Source: CAZEJS01 sp964512645
Lineage (GTDB): Bacteria; Actinomycetota; Geothermincolia; Fen-727; Anoxymicrobiaceae
Assembly: GCA_964512645.1 (NCBI GenBank)
Contig: CAZEJS010000002.1
Coordinates: 1 to 64,000 of the forward strand
Direction: 5' to 3'
Length of the DNA: 64,000 bases
The notes under the pieces are model-generated. The model was not told the origin of the DNA. It did no database searches and worked only from the letters and a program-made list of their open reading frames with translations. The translations under genes were made by a program, and so were the position numbers. Position 1 is the first letter of the stretch, and each line of letters opens with the position of its first letter. This document shows, piece after piece, positions 1-10,100 of the stretch.

Positions 1-76
1 CGCTATTTCAAGCGATTCTTTGTAAGGGGAGCAAGCAACAAGTGTTCAAGATGAGCAAGAGCTATTCTTATTCTCA

Positions 77-409
77 GTGGGGAGAACGCTGGGGGCCTTG
101 GCTAACCACGTGAAAGGCGCCGCTGTGGTTGTGACCCGTCAACTGGCGGAACTTAGGATGCCGGTGGAGACTGGCGGCCGGGAGTACGATGAAGGCGAAG
201 CTCTCGACCTCATGTTCGGCGAGGCCAGCGAACTTGGCTACCGGGGTGCTGTTGCCAGGATGGCCGCCGGAATGAATCGGATCCGCTTCACATCCGGCGG
301 AATCTGCAATTTCAATGTATTCGATGCCGGTGTGTTCACAGCCTGCGTTTTCGGGCTGCCGTACGAAGTGGTGATCCAGGACCTCCTTGATGCGAGAGGC
401 CCATGTTGA
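77..409 (+). CDS. Hypothetical protein, possibly frameshifted at its 5' end
   Basis: I do not recognise this 110-residue product. It has ordinary amino-acid composition with alternating helical and beta-like stretches and no signal peptide or membrane segment. The annotated start is a GTG without a convincing ribosome-binding site. In another frame, an ATG at 51 reads MSKSYSYSQWGERWG and could run into this frame if one base were added at the run of five G near 90. The gene may therefore have a longer N-terminus broken by an indel in the G tract. The neighbouring gene is also decayed, which fits an eroding region. Nothing upstream is visible because the window begins here. Confidence 0.4.
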   Translation: MGRTLGALANHVKGAAVVVTRQLAELRMPVETGGREYDEGEALDLMFGEASELGYRGAVARMAAGMNRIRFTSGGICNFNVFDAGVFTACVFGLPYEVVIQDLLDARGPC

Positions 410-448
410 ATCGTTGTCGCTGAAGCCGGGGGGCGGAGCGCGTTTCCG

Positions 449-1355
449 TCAGGGGTAAGCGCCGTCGCGAAGTACGGCGCCCTTCACCCTGCCACTCCCC
501 TCGAGCGTCACCGCTTCGGTGAACAGACACGCGGGAACGTACAGGTCGCCCGCAACCAGGATATCAGCAGGCAGAAGAACCAGGCTGTCGCAGTCAGTGA
601 GCTTCAGATTTCCACCAACCCGGAGGCCTCTCGGCAGTTCGCTCAAGTTCACGCAGCCCGTGAGATCGAGGGTGCCTCTGACCTCCAGGTGCTCGGGCAG
701 AAATACCAGCTCCTGCCACCCCGCAAGAGAAAACCCGTCCGCCATCTCTGCGAGTCGGCGGATTCACCGCCGGTCCGAACAGTAGAACCCGTTCGAGCTC
801 GGAGCAACCATGCAACACGAGAAAGCCTTCCGGGGGAGACGTTTCCCCGCCGACGACGAGGTCGTCGGGAAGCCTCTTGAGGGAGGAGCAATCCCGGAGC
901 TAGAGGAGATCCCGTACCCTGAGGCCGTCGGGAAGCGACTGGAGAGACCTGCACCCTTCGAGAAACAGGTTGCAGGTCTCCAGGTTTGACGGAAGCGACG
1001 TCAGGCTGGAGCACCCTTTCAGGTTAATTGCAGCCGCTTCAACACGGCCTCGAATGGAGGTGAGGGCGGTGCACTCTTGAAGGTCGAGACCCCCTTCAAT
1101 GGAAATATGCCCCTCGATTGATACCAGGTTCGGGCAGCGGTCCGCGGCGAGATAACCTTCGACCCGGCGCAGATTTCCCGGCAGGGAGGTGTACGGACGC
1201 CCTCCCAGCTCCAGGCAATCGGGAAATACCGTGGTGCCCGTAGTCGGGTCGCACCAGAACGTCGCGGCGAAAGTGCGCGCCTCCCATGCTTCCATGCCCG
1301 CATCTGACGAAGCCCGGGCTTCGATCTTTTCCCTCATCGAGGCAACGGTCGGCAT
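449..1355 (-). pseudogene. Leucine-rich-repeat protein, disrupted by amber stop and frameshift
   Basis: Translation from the start at 1355 gives repeats of about 21 residues with the pattern L.L.GC.SL.SLP..L.V.G, a bacterial leucine-rich-repeat style. The frame ends at a TAG (900-902). Beyond it the same frame continues with LRDCSSLKRLPDDLVVGG, in exact register with the preceding repeat, so one base change most likely created the stop. Around 750-830 the repeat signal moves to another frame, with a possible extra insertion, and continues to 449 (TLDLTGCVNLSELPRGLRVGG). The gene begins 6 nt after the AAA+ ATPase gene and was probably co-transcribed with it. No signal peptide is seen, so the intact ancestor was probably cytoplasmic. 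Sequencing error cannot be excluded, but two separate lesions favour real decay. Confidence 0.7.
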
Positions 1356-1361
1356 CCCGTC

Positions 1362-2840
1362 TTATCTTTCGGGCGCCTTGAACCCGATCTCGCGCTCGAC
1401 GGTTCCGAATATCTGCGAGCCTTCGAGCTCGCCGGCGCACGCCAGCTCCAGGTCCTGCATGGTGATGGAGGCGCTGTCGCACGACTTTCTCTCCCTGGCG
1501 ATGGCGCGGCGGGCGGCGGTGACCACGGCGTTCTTTATCTGCCCTCCGGTGAGCACGTACCGTTCGGCAAGCGTTCTGACGTCCACATCCTTCGAAAGCG
1601 GCATCCTGCGGGACAGGTGGAGCTTCCATATCCTGGCCCTTTCTTTCGCAGCGGGAATCTCGAACACGATCTTGAGCGAGATCCTCCGCTCGAGCGCGGG
1701 GTCCAGGGCGTCGGCACGGTTCGTGGTCAGGATCACCGGCAACTCGTGCTCCTCGAGGCAGCCGAGGAACACGTTGACCGTCCGGTTGCTCGCCTCGTCC
1801 ATGCTGTGGCGGACCCCGTGCCGGGCGTAGAAGAACGAATCGGCCTCGTCGAAGACGAGAACCGCGTCGTCTTCCAGGGCGCGCTTGAAAACGGCTGCCG
1901 CGCGTATCTCGTCCTCCCCGTGCCAGGGGCTGACTATGTCGGAACCCCTGACGGCAAGCATCTTCATCCCCAGCTCATGCGAAACGGCCTCGGCGGCCAG
2001 GGTTTTCCCGGTTCCCGGGGGTCCGGTGAACAGCATGGAAACGGACCTGCCGTAGGAAACCTGGGAGCCCAGGCCCCAGTCTTCGTACACTTTCGACTGG
2101 CTTCCCGCCAGCACCAGCGCCTCCTCGACCTTGTCGAGCGCTTCCGGCGCGAGGACCAGGTTGCGCAGCCTCATCTCCGGCCTGTAGAGCCTGCCGATCG
2201 GCCTCTCGGGGCGGCTGCGATGCTGTCTTTCCTCGCGACCCCCGGACGGTCTCTCCTCGGGGTCATACTGTTTTCCGAGGATCGCCGCGTAGGCGGGGGG
2301 AGAAATGCGCACGTCCTTCTCGAATACCTGCTGCCAGGGTCGCCCCTGCTCGAGCTGTATTATCCCGAGCTCGATCAGCCTGCAGCCGTTCTGGAAATAC
2401 AGCTCGGCATCCAGTCGCTTCACATGCGAGGAGTGGTGCAGGCTCACCAGTGTCCGCACGTCGAAGCAGTTGGAGCAGTGACGGTCGAACATCGCCGTTG
2501 CGGCTGTCGCAGCCACCACGAACCTCTCGAAGGCGTTCAGGCGGGCCTCGGTGAAGAGCGCGCCCAGCGGGAAACGCTCGGGTTCTGCACGAAGCCGCTC
2601 TTCGAACAGGCGGATCCTCTCGAGAAGGGGCTGCTTCCGCGCCGCCGGTTCCTGCCCGGGCAGGGCCTTCTCCCCGGGGGAAGGATTCCTTCTCGACCGG
2701 CGGATGGAGCGCGACCCGCCGTTTGTGGTGTCAATTGCGTTTTCTTCCATCTCAATGCTAATCAGTCCGTACAAGTCTTCAAGGTAAGCGGTCTGAACGT
2801 TTATGTCTTTCCTTGCAAAACGGCGTCGTTCAGAGAGCAT
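1362..2840 (-). CDS. AAA+ family ATPase
   Basis: The 492-residue protein has a poorly conserved N-terminal half of about 260 residues and a C-terminal AAA+ domain. Walker A is GPPGTGKT, Walker B is VLVFDEAD, and sensor 1 is TTNRADALDPALERR with an arginine pair typical of FtsH/SpoVK/p97-type AAA modules. Such enzymes remodel or unfold protein substrates, but the substrate here is unknown. The open frame extends to 3014. I place the start at the ATG at 2840 because AGGAGGT lies just upstream and the extra sequence overlaps an inverted repeat. It is followed after 6 nt by the broken LRR gene, which could have encoded its recognition partner. No protease domain is attached. Confidence 0.85.
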   Translation of the reverse strand: MLSERRRFARKDINVQTAYLEDLYGLISIEMEENAIDTTNGGSRSIRRSRRNPSPGEKALPGQEPAARKQPLLERIRLFEERLRAEPERFPLGALFTEARLNAFERFVVAATAATAMFDRHCSNCFDVRTLVSLHHSSHVKRLDAELYFQNGCRLIELGIIQLEQGRPWQQVFEKDVRISPPAYAAILGKQYDPEERPSGGREERQHRSRPERPIGRLYRPEMRLRNLVLAPEALDKVEEALVLAGSQSKVYEDWGLGSQVSYGRSVSMLFTGPPGTGKTLAAEAVSHELGMKMLAVRGSDIVSPWHGEDEIRAAAVFKRALEDDAVLVFDEADSFFYARHGVRHSMDEASNRTVNVFLGCLEEHELPVILTTNRADALDPALERRISLKIVFEIPAAKERARIWKLHLSRRMPLSKDVDVRTLAERYVLTGGQIKNAVVTAARRAIARERKSCDSASITMQDLELACAGELEGSQIFGTVEREIGFKAPER

Positions 2841-2912
2841 GGCAGTACCTCCTGGGCAAGGGAGACGTGCGGCTCTTCCTCGAAAAAGGGGAGCATATTC
2901 AATGTACAACAT

Positions 2913-3018
2913 GGCTGTGACACGAAACGCCCGGGTATGAGACGGCCCGGCGGAAAGCACCGGCCGACCGCCCTGGGGCCTCACCTGAGGAGCTGCCGGC
3001 GCTTTCCGTGTCACAGCC
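2913..3018. repeat. Long imperfect inverted repeat (MITE or structured RNA candidate)
   Basis: GGCTGTGACACG at 2913-2924, followed by AAACGCC, pairs with GGCGCTTTC and CGTGTCACAGCC ending at 3018. The arms form about 19 base pairs with two single-base bulges. The inner ~65 bases contain two smaller hairpins (GGCCCGG/CCGGCC and CCTC-ACCT-GAGG). The element sits in the divergent intergenic region between the AAA+ ATPase gene and the small membrane gene. It has no U-tract on either strand, so it is not a plain terminator. It could be a non-autonomous mobile element, an operator, or a structured leader RNA. Confidence 0.6.
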
Positions 3019-3067
3019 CCCTGATATTCTATTAACGCAAGGATTGTAACTACTGGAGGCTGAGGCG

Positions 3068-3217
3068 TTGCGGCGTTTCGGGGGCTGGTTCCTCATAGCG
3101 GCGGGGCTGGTGGTCCTGTTCGGGTGCACGTTCGTAGGAGTGCTCCTGGCGCACCTGATCCCGGTCGCCTTTGCGGTCTCCCTGTTGTACTGGGGATGCA
3201 GGTGCATCGGCAGATAA
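3068..3217 (+). CDS. Small membrane protein (49 residues)
   Basis: A TTG start at 3068 is preceded by GGAGG eight bases upstream. The frame encodes an Arg-Arg start followed by two hydrophobic stretches (WFLIAAGLVVLFGCTFVGVLL and LIPVAFAVSLLYWG), ending in CRCIGR. This looks like a two-helix or hairpin membrane peptide with positively charged ends. It lies 30 nt before the nuclease gene on the same strand and is probably co-transcribed with it. The function is unknown. Support is the ribosome-binding site and composition only. Confidence 0.55.
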   Translation: MRRFGGWFLIAAGLVVLFGCTFVGVLLAHLIPVAFAVSLLYWGCRCIGR

Positions 3218-3247
3218 ATCGGGCGGACGTCAGACGGGGAGGCAGGC

Positions 3248-4015
3248 GTGACCGCATATTCACCCAGCAGGTTGAACGCATACAGGGAATGCCCGTTGAA
3301 GTACCGGTTCGGGTACGTCGACGGCATCAGGAAGCCGGGTGAGCCCATAGAGGCGTTCACCGGGACGCGGGTTCACGAGACCCTGCAGGAATTCGTCGAT
3401 GTAAGGAGCAGGTTCGGAAAAGAACTCGGCTTCGAGGATGTCTCCCGGATTTTCCGGCGCAAATGGGACGAGAACTATCACGGCGACGTCACCATCAGGC
3501 GCGAGTACATGACCCCTGAAGATTACAGGAACAAGGGCCTTGACTTCCTGAGGAAGTTCTTCGAGATCGAGTCCGGAAGAGAACCGGGAACCGTCGTGGG
3601 CCTCGAAAAGAGGATACATTTCAGCATAGAGGACGACACGATAACCGGCTACATCGACAGGCTCGAGAGGGCCGGCAACGACTTCGTGGTGATCGACTAC
3701 AAGGCGACCAACTTCCCCTATTCCCAGGAACAGGCGGATGCCGACTGGCAGTTGGGCATCTACGAGCTCGCCGTCAGAGACGAGTTCCCCGAAGCGGAGA
3801 ACGTCACCCTCAACTGGTACTTCCTCGGGCCGCCGCGGCTCGTATCATCGACGCGCAGCCTCGAGCAGCGCGAGGACCTCGCGCGGAAGGTGATGGCTCT
3901 TATCCAGGAGATCGAGAACGCGACCGATTTCCCACCCACGAAGAACCGCCGCTGCGGTTATTGCGATTTCCAGGAAGAGTGCGAAGAGGAAAAGGTGAAG
4001 GACAGGCCGGCATAG
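3248..4015 (+). CDS. PD-(D/E)XK nuclease family protein (RecB/Cas4-like, Fe-S type)
   Basis: The 255-residue protein opens with SPSRLNAYRECPLKYRF, the typical start of RecB-family and Cas4-like PD-(D/E)XK nucleases. An invariant-type His follows (TRVHETLQEF). The catalytic core is ITGYIDRLE...VIDYKATN, followed by a Q..IYELAV motif. The N-terminal Cys and a C-terminal CGYCDFQEEC cluster are the four-cysteine arrangement that binds a 4Fe-4S cluster in AddB and Cas4. It probably acts in DNA end processing. The GTG start has GGGGAGG five bases upstream. No cas genes or helicase partner are visible in the window. Confidence 0.85.
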   Translation: MTAYSPSRLNAYRECPLKYRFGYVDGIRKPGEPIEAFTGTRVHETLQEFVDVRSRFGKELGFEDVSRIFRRKWDENYHGDVTIRREYMTPEDYRNKGLDFLRKFFEIESGREPGTVVGLEKRIHFSIEDDTITGYIDRLERAGNDFVVIDYKATNFPYSQEQADADWQLGIYELAVRDEFPEAENVTLNWYFLGPPRLVSSTRSLEQREDLARKVMALIQEIENATDFPPTKNRRCGYCDFQEECEEEKVKDRPA

Positions 4016-4070
4016 GCAGGGACCGTAAAGGCCGCCCCCGGAGTCCGCTCTCGCCTTTCCCGGGCATATC

Positions 4071-4098
4071 TTCATATCTGCTGCAATAGTGCCATAAT
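4071..4098 (+). promoter_or_regulatory. Putative promoter for the GH-O protein
   Basis: TTCATA (4071-4076) and CATAAT (4093-4098) are separated by 16 nt and resemble a sigma-70 promoter. Initiation near 4105 would leave the upstream ATG at 4102 outside the message. That supports the start at 4147, which has GGAG nine bases before it. Confidence 0.35.
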
Positions 4099-4146
4099 GG
4101 GATGAGCGGTTTTCCGGCGGCACGGCAAGGAACGGAGCTTCTCGAC

Positions 4147-7100
4147 ATGCTTGCGGGTGATTCCAGGGACGGGGGCCGCCCTCGCCTTTTTCCGGCGCCG
4201 GTCGTCCCGCTGCTCGCGGTGTGCGCGTCTTTCCTCGCGGCGCTCCTCCTCGCTGCCGGGGCGCTTGCGGCGGGCCGGGGGCCGGTGGTCGTAGAACTGC
4301 AGCAGAACAACGGGAACGATCTGACATACGCCTCGACGTTCCCGGTGGCGATATCGGGCACGGACGGGGCCACCAGGCAGGAGTACAAGTTCCAGCGCCG
4401 GCGCGTCGGGAAGCACTTCACCTACGTGGTGGCGAACCTCCAGCCGGGGGCGCCCTGCCTGGTCGAGCTGTCGTTCGTGGAGCACGAATTCCACGAGGCG
4501 GGGAGCCGCAGGTTCAACGTCTACGTGCAGTCGGCGCTGGTGCGGGACAGACTGGATATCTTCGCCGGCGTGGGTGCCGACAGCGCCTGCCAGGTGACCG
4601 TCGGGACAGAGGCGGACTCAAAAGGCCTGCTGGCGATCGCCTTCCGCTCCGACGAGCCGGGCTGCGCGGGCCTGGCCACCGTCAGCACCATCAGGGTCCT
4701 GGAGGGCGCCGGCGGGGCCGACATCGTGGAGATCGACGCGTCGGCGTCCCGGCACACCGCGCAGCCCCCGGCGGCCCGTTACAACACCGGGGACCAGGAC
4801 GTCTTCGAGGCCATCCTCGGGAGGCTGGGCTCCCGGGCTTCGATGGGCCTGGTCCCACAGCGGCTCGGCTGGCGCTTTTCCCCGCTGGGCACCTGGACCG
4901 CCGACCTCTCGGAGCTGGTGCTCGCGCTGAAGCACGGCCGGGCGGTGAGGGCGCTTCCCTTCACCGGGAGGTTCCCCCTGTTCGAGGAGATGTCGCAGTC
5001 ACAGACGATGACCTCGCAGGAGTTCGCCTGTTCCTCCCCGTCAATGCCTTTCCGGCTGACGGTGCGGTTCGTGGCCCCCTTCTACCCCCGCGACGAGAAG
5101 GTGAGCGGAGCCCCGTTCTTCTGCCTGGAGGTGACGGTTGAGAACCGGTCGAAGCGGCCGGCTTCGGGCACCCTGATGTTCGCGCGGCCGCACAAGGAGG
5201 AGTTCGCCTCCGCCGCCCCTTCCAGGTTCAGCGCCGCGGGCGCCACCGGGGTGACGAGCGGGGCCACCTACTGCTACTGCGACGAGACGGTGAACTCCAA
5301 CGGCGCCAGGACGGCGGCAGAGGCCCTTTGCGTCCCGATCCCTGAGGAGACGGGGGTCGAGTTCCGGGGCACCTCCCGCGCGCAGTTCGCCGACTTCTCC
5401 AGGGACAACCTCTGGGGATGGGCGTCTCCCGGCGGTTACCCGGCGGGGGGAGACCCGGCAAACCCCGTCTTCAGTTTCTATCCCAGGGGTTACACCGGCT
5501 GCCTGTGGAAGGTGAAGGACCTGGCGCCCGGCGCCGCACGGACGAAGCATTTCATCCTCGCAGGCCACATCTCCGGGAGGGTCCTCACCGTCAGGAACCC
5601 TCACTTCCATGACGACACCTACAGGTTCCGCTACAACCGGCACTTCGCCGGCGTGCGGGACGTCTGCGCCTACGCGGCGTCGAACTTGACGGGAAACGGG
5701 GGGGTCCTGGCGAAGTCGGCCTTCTTCGATTCCACCGTCTCCTCCGACGAATACCTGTGGCTCGACCCGCCCCGGCTGCGGGCGGTGCGGGACCTGTTCG
5801 CCTGCAGCTTCCAGTCGTTCCTGAGCAACACCTGGTGGACGAGGTCGTCCGCGGGACGGGACTGGTTCAGCGTCTGGGAAGGCACCTGGATGCGCCTGCA
5901 GGCCACCGTTGACGTCGAGTATAACCACGCCTGGTTCTACCTGCAGTTCTGGCCCGAGCTGCTCGCCAGGGTGCTGGACCAGTGGCTCTGGTACCTCAAG
6001 AGCAACGACGCCGGGGTGTACCTGCCGCACGACGTGGGCATCCAGGACGAGGCGGCCGGACAGGTTTACGACCACGACATGCCGGTAGAAGAGAACCTCA
6101 ACTACATACTGCTGCTCTACCGCTACTGGAAGGCGTCGGGGGATTCGGCGTACGTCCGCGGCCGCATCGGGCGGATGAAGGAGTTCGCCCGTTTCATAAT
6201 GAACTGCGACACCAACGGGAACGGGCTGCCCGACAGGTACAGCGAGACCACCTTCGACGACGGGACCCCCGCGCTGGAGAGGGGAAAGGACCAGTCGTAC
6301 CTCGGGTTCAAGTGCCTCGCGGCGTTCCGCGCGGCGGCGGAGATGGCGCTGGGCCCGGGGTCGGACCCGGCGTTCGCCTCGGCGTGCCGGGGGCAGGCCG
6401 AGCTCATCGGACAGACGCTGGGGCGGGACGCCTGGCTGGGCGACCACTTCGCGGTGTGCCTGGACGGAGACGTGGAGCGCGCGGACCGCGACGCCTACAG
6501 CATCCATACCGGCAACGGGCTCCTCTACCTGCTGGGCGGGTCGAGGGAGCCGGGTGTGACCGCCGAAGAGGCCCGGCGCCTGGGGCGCGATATCGCCGAG
6601 GCTACGTCGAGGACCTGGGGAACCTACGGGAGCAGGCACACCAGTTACGAGCCGGGGAGGATGTGGATATCCGCCAATGTCTGGAGGGACGCGCTCGCGG
6701 GATACTTCGGGGCGGCGGCGGCGGGCCCGGGCCCGCCGGGGAACGCGGGCAACTACTGGGCGCTGGAGAAATACCTGGCGACCAACCTCTCCGGATGCTA
6801 CTGGGACGGGATGATCTACGGGGGCTCGGGCCGGGGCGCGGGGGTCGCCGGAGCGCATCCTCCGGCGGAAAGCAGCGGAACCACTCGGGGCGCCGGCAGC
6901 GGGGATACGGGCCGGGCTCCGCCCGACGGAAACGCGGGCGGCCTTGCGGCCGGGGGCGCCTCGCAGGGCGGCGCCGCGCTGGTCGGCACGGTCCCCGCCC
7001 CGGCCGGCTTGATAGCGGAGAGGCCCGTCTACTTCAACTACCACGGCGCGTGGAGCGGGGGGCACGATGTCGTGGGAACAGCCGGTCCCTCCTCCACCTT

Positions 7101-10100
7101 CTACTTCGCCGAGGGCTCCACGCGGCCGGGATTCGATTCGTACCTCTGCGTGCAGAACCCCGGCGCGGGCGCGGCGCGGGTACGGATCACCTACATGCTG
7201 GGGACGGGCTCCACGAAGGTCCAGGAGCTCGAGGTCCCGGCGCATTCGCGCTCGACGGTTCGAGCGGTGGACGTCCTCGGTTCCGGCGACGGCGCGTCGT
7301 ACGACTTCGCCGCGAAGGTGGAATCCCTGAACGGCGCGGGGATCGTAGCCGAGCGGCCTGTGTACTTCGACTACGGCGGCTGGACCGGGGGGCACGACGT
7401 CGCGGGGGCGACGAGCCCGTCCTCTGAGCACTACTTCGCCGAAGGGACCACCCGGCCGGGGTTCGACCCCTACCTGTGCGTGATGAACCCGGGGAAGGAG
7501 CCGACCCGGGTGAATGTCACCTACATGCTGGGGGACGGCCGGGTGCGGAGCTCTTCCCTGGACGTCGGCGCCCACGCCCGCTCGACTGTGCGGGTGCGGG
7601 ACGTGCTGGGCAGCGGCGACGACCCGTCACACGACTTCTCGATGAAGGTGAGGTCGTCCCCGGGCGCGGTAGTCGCGGAACGGCCGGTGTACTTCAATTA
7701 CCACGGCGCGTGGAGCGGGGGGCACGACGTCGTGGGGGCCGCGGGCCCGGCGCTCGCCTTCTACTTCGCCGAAGGGACCACCCGGCCGGGGTTCGACCCC
7801 TACCTGTGCGTGATGAACCCCGGGGACACGGGGAGCGAGGTGCGCATAACCTACATGCGGGGCGACGGGCGCAACTTCGAGCAGACGCTCCCGGTGAGTG
7901 CGCACTCGCGCTCGACGGTGCGGGTGCGGGACGTGCTGGGCAGCGGCGACGACCCTTCATGCGACTTCTCCGCCCGGGTAATGGCGGTGAACGGCACCGG
8001 TATCGTCGTCGAGCGCCCGCAGTACTTCGACTACCGCGGCAGGACCGGCGGGCACGACGTCGTCGGCGCCACCGCCTCCTCCTCCACCCTCTACTTCGCG
8101 GAAGGAACCGCCCGGCCGGGGTTCGACAGCTACATCTGCCTGCAGAACCCGGGGCCGGACCCCCTGGACGCCCGCGTGACCTACATGCTCGGGGATGGCG
8201 GCAGGCGCTCGCAGGAGGTCCGCGTCGGCGCGCGCTCGCGCTCGACGGTCGACGTGGGCGCTTTCCTGGGGCGGGGGGACAGCCCGGCACACGATTTCTC
8301 GGCGAAGGTAGAGGTGCTCGGTGGGACCGCCGGCACCCCCCTGATGAGCTGCTACCCCCGGGGCACCGCGTGCTTCGCCCTCGTCGATTCCGCCGCCGGG
8401 CTGGTGGTGGACAACCCCGGTGACGGGCTGTACTACCGGCCACCCGCGGCACCCCTGCGGATTCCCGTCTGGAACCGCGCCGACTGGGGCGCGGCCGACG
8501 AGGACAGGCGCGTGCCGACACTGTTCTTCCCCGGCGGGGCGACCGCTCCCGTCGTCACCAACCGCTCCCTCCTGCCCGGGACCGTGGAGCCTGCGGAGGC
8601 GGCTGAGATGCGGGAGGTTGAAGTGACCGGCTCCCCGTTGGACCCGTGGGCCGGCGGCCGCGCGTCCGTATCGTACCGGCTTTCGTCGCCGTCGATGGTG
8701 CGCCTGGAGGTGTGGGACGGCGCGAGGCCGGTGCGCGTGCTCCTGAACGAGCGCCAGGGGGCGGGGAAACACCGGGCGTCCTGGGACGGGAAGGACGCTT
8801 CGGGACGGCCGGTCGACGACGGCGAATACTGCCTGAAGATAGATGCGGCGCCGGACAACGGCCCGGCCCCGAGGCCGGCGACCGCGGGCGTGTCGGTGAA
8901 CTCATCGGTGCCCGGACTGGGAACGGACTGGTACTTCGCCGAGGGGTACACGGGTTCCAGCCCGCAGGCCGGCGACTTCACCGAGTACCTGCTGATGGTG
9001 AACCCCGGAGCGGACGCGGCCAGGGTGAAGGCGACGCTCATGCCCGGGGACGGGCGCGCGGTCTCCAGGACGTTCGCGGTCGCCGGGGGCAGCCGGCTGA
9101 CGGTGCGGGTGGACGACATCCTGCCGTCGTCGGAGGTGAGCCTCCGGCTGGAATCGGACCGGCCGGTGGCGGCCGAGAGGTCGATGTATTTCGGCGGCGG
9201 GCGGGCCGGTCACGGCTCGGTGGGCGCGAACAGTCCTTCGCGCCGCTGGTACCTGGCCGAGGGGTGCACGGCGCCGGGGTTCGACGAGTACGTGCTGGTG
9301 CAGAACCCCGACGGCAAGGCCGCGGATGTGAGACTCTCGTTCATGACCACCTCGGGCCCGGTGCTGGAACGCGACTACACGGTGGCTCCCCACTCCCGTT
9401 TCACCGTGCACGTGAACGACCTGGTGCCCTCACAGGAGGTCTCGGTCACGGTCGAGGCCACGAGCCCGGTGGTGGTCGAGCGGTCGCAGTACCTGAACAA
9501 CATGACCGCCGGGACCTGCACCATCGCGGCGCGGTCATTATCGAAAACGTGGTTCGCGGCAGAGGGCTGCACCGCGGCGGGGTTCGAGGAGTACCTGTTG
9601 ATCGCCAACCCCGGCGCGACTGTCGCGCGGGCGAAACTCTTCTTCCTGGACGGTTCGGGCGTCGGCGCCATCCGGGACCTGGAGGTCCCCGCGAGGTCCA
9701 GGCGCTCGGTCGCCGTCGGGGACGTGCTGCCCGAAAGCGATGTATCGGTGAAAGTGCGTTCGAGCGCCCCCGTGGTGGTCGAGCGCGCGATGTACTGGAA
9801 CGGCAGGAGCGACGGACATGCTTCCATCGCTTCACCGTCGGGGGACGACGAGTGGTACCTGCCGGACTGCTACACCGCGGGCGGTTACGAGTCCTGGGCG
9901 CTTGTGATGAACCCCTCCGGCGAACGGCGCCGGGTGAAAATGACCTTGATGGACACGGAGGGAAAAAGCACTGCGAGGGAGTACGAGCTGGGCGCCGGCG
10001 CCCGGTTCACCGTGGACCTGGGCTCGGTGCTTCCCTCAAGAGAGTTCAGCGCGCGCTTCTCGGCGGACGGCCCGGTGATAGTGGAGAAGTCCGTCTATTT

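Noticed and set aside
2841..3014. N-terminal extension of the AAA+ ATPase by 58 residues
   Set aside because: It would run through the inverted repeat, its composition is unlike the rest, and AGGAGGT precedes the internal ATG at 2840.
2913..3018. The inverted repeat as a bacterial SRP RNA
   Set aside because: The size is right, but the conserved SRP tetraloop domain sequence (GGAAGGAAGCAGCC type) is absent on both strands.
5041..7575. An 844-codon minus-strand open frame across the GH-O gene
   Set aside because: The composition (Arg, Pro, Gly, Val) is that of an antisense shadow, and the plus strand has a clear enzyme with signal peptide and motifs.
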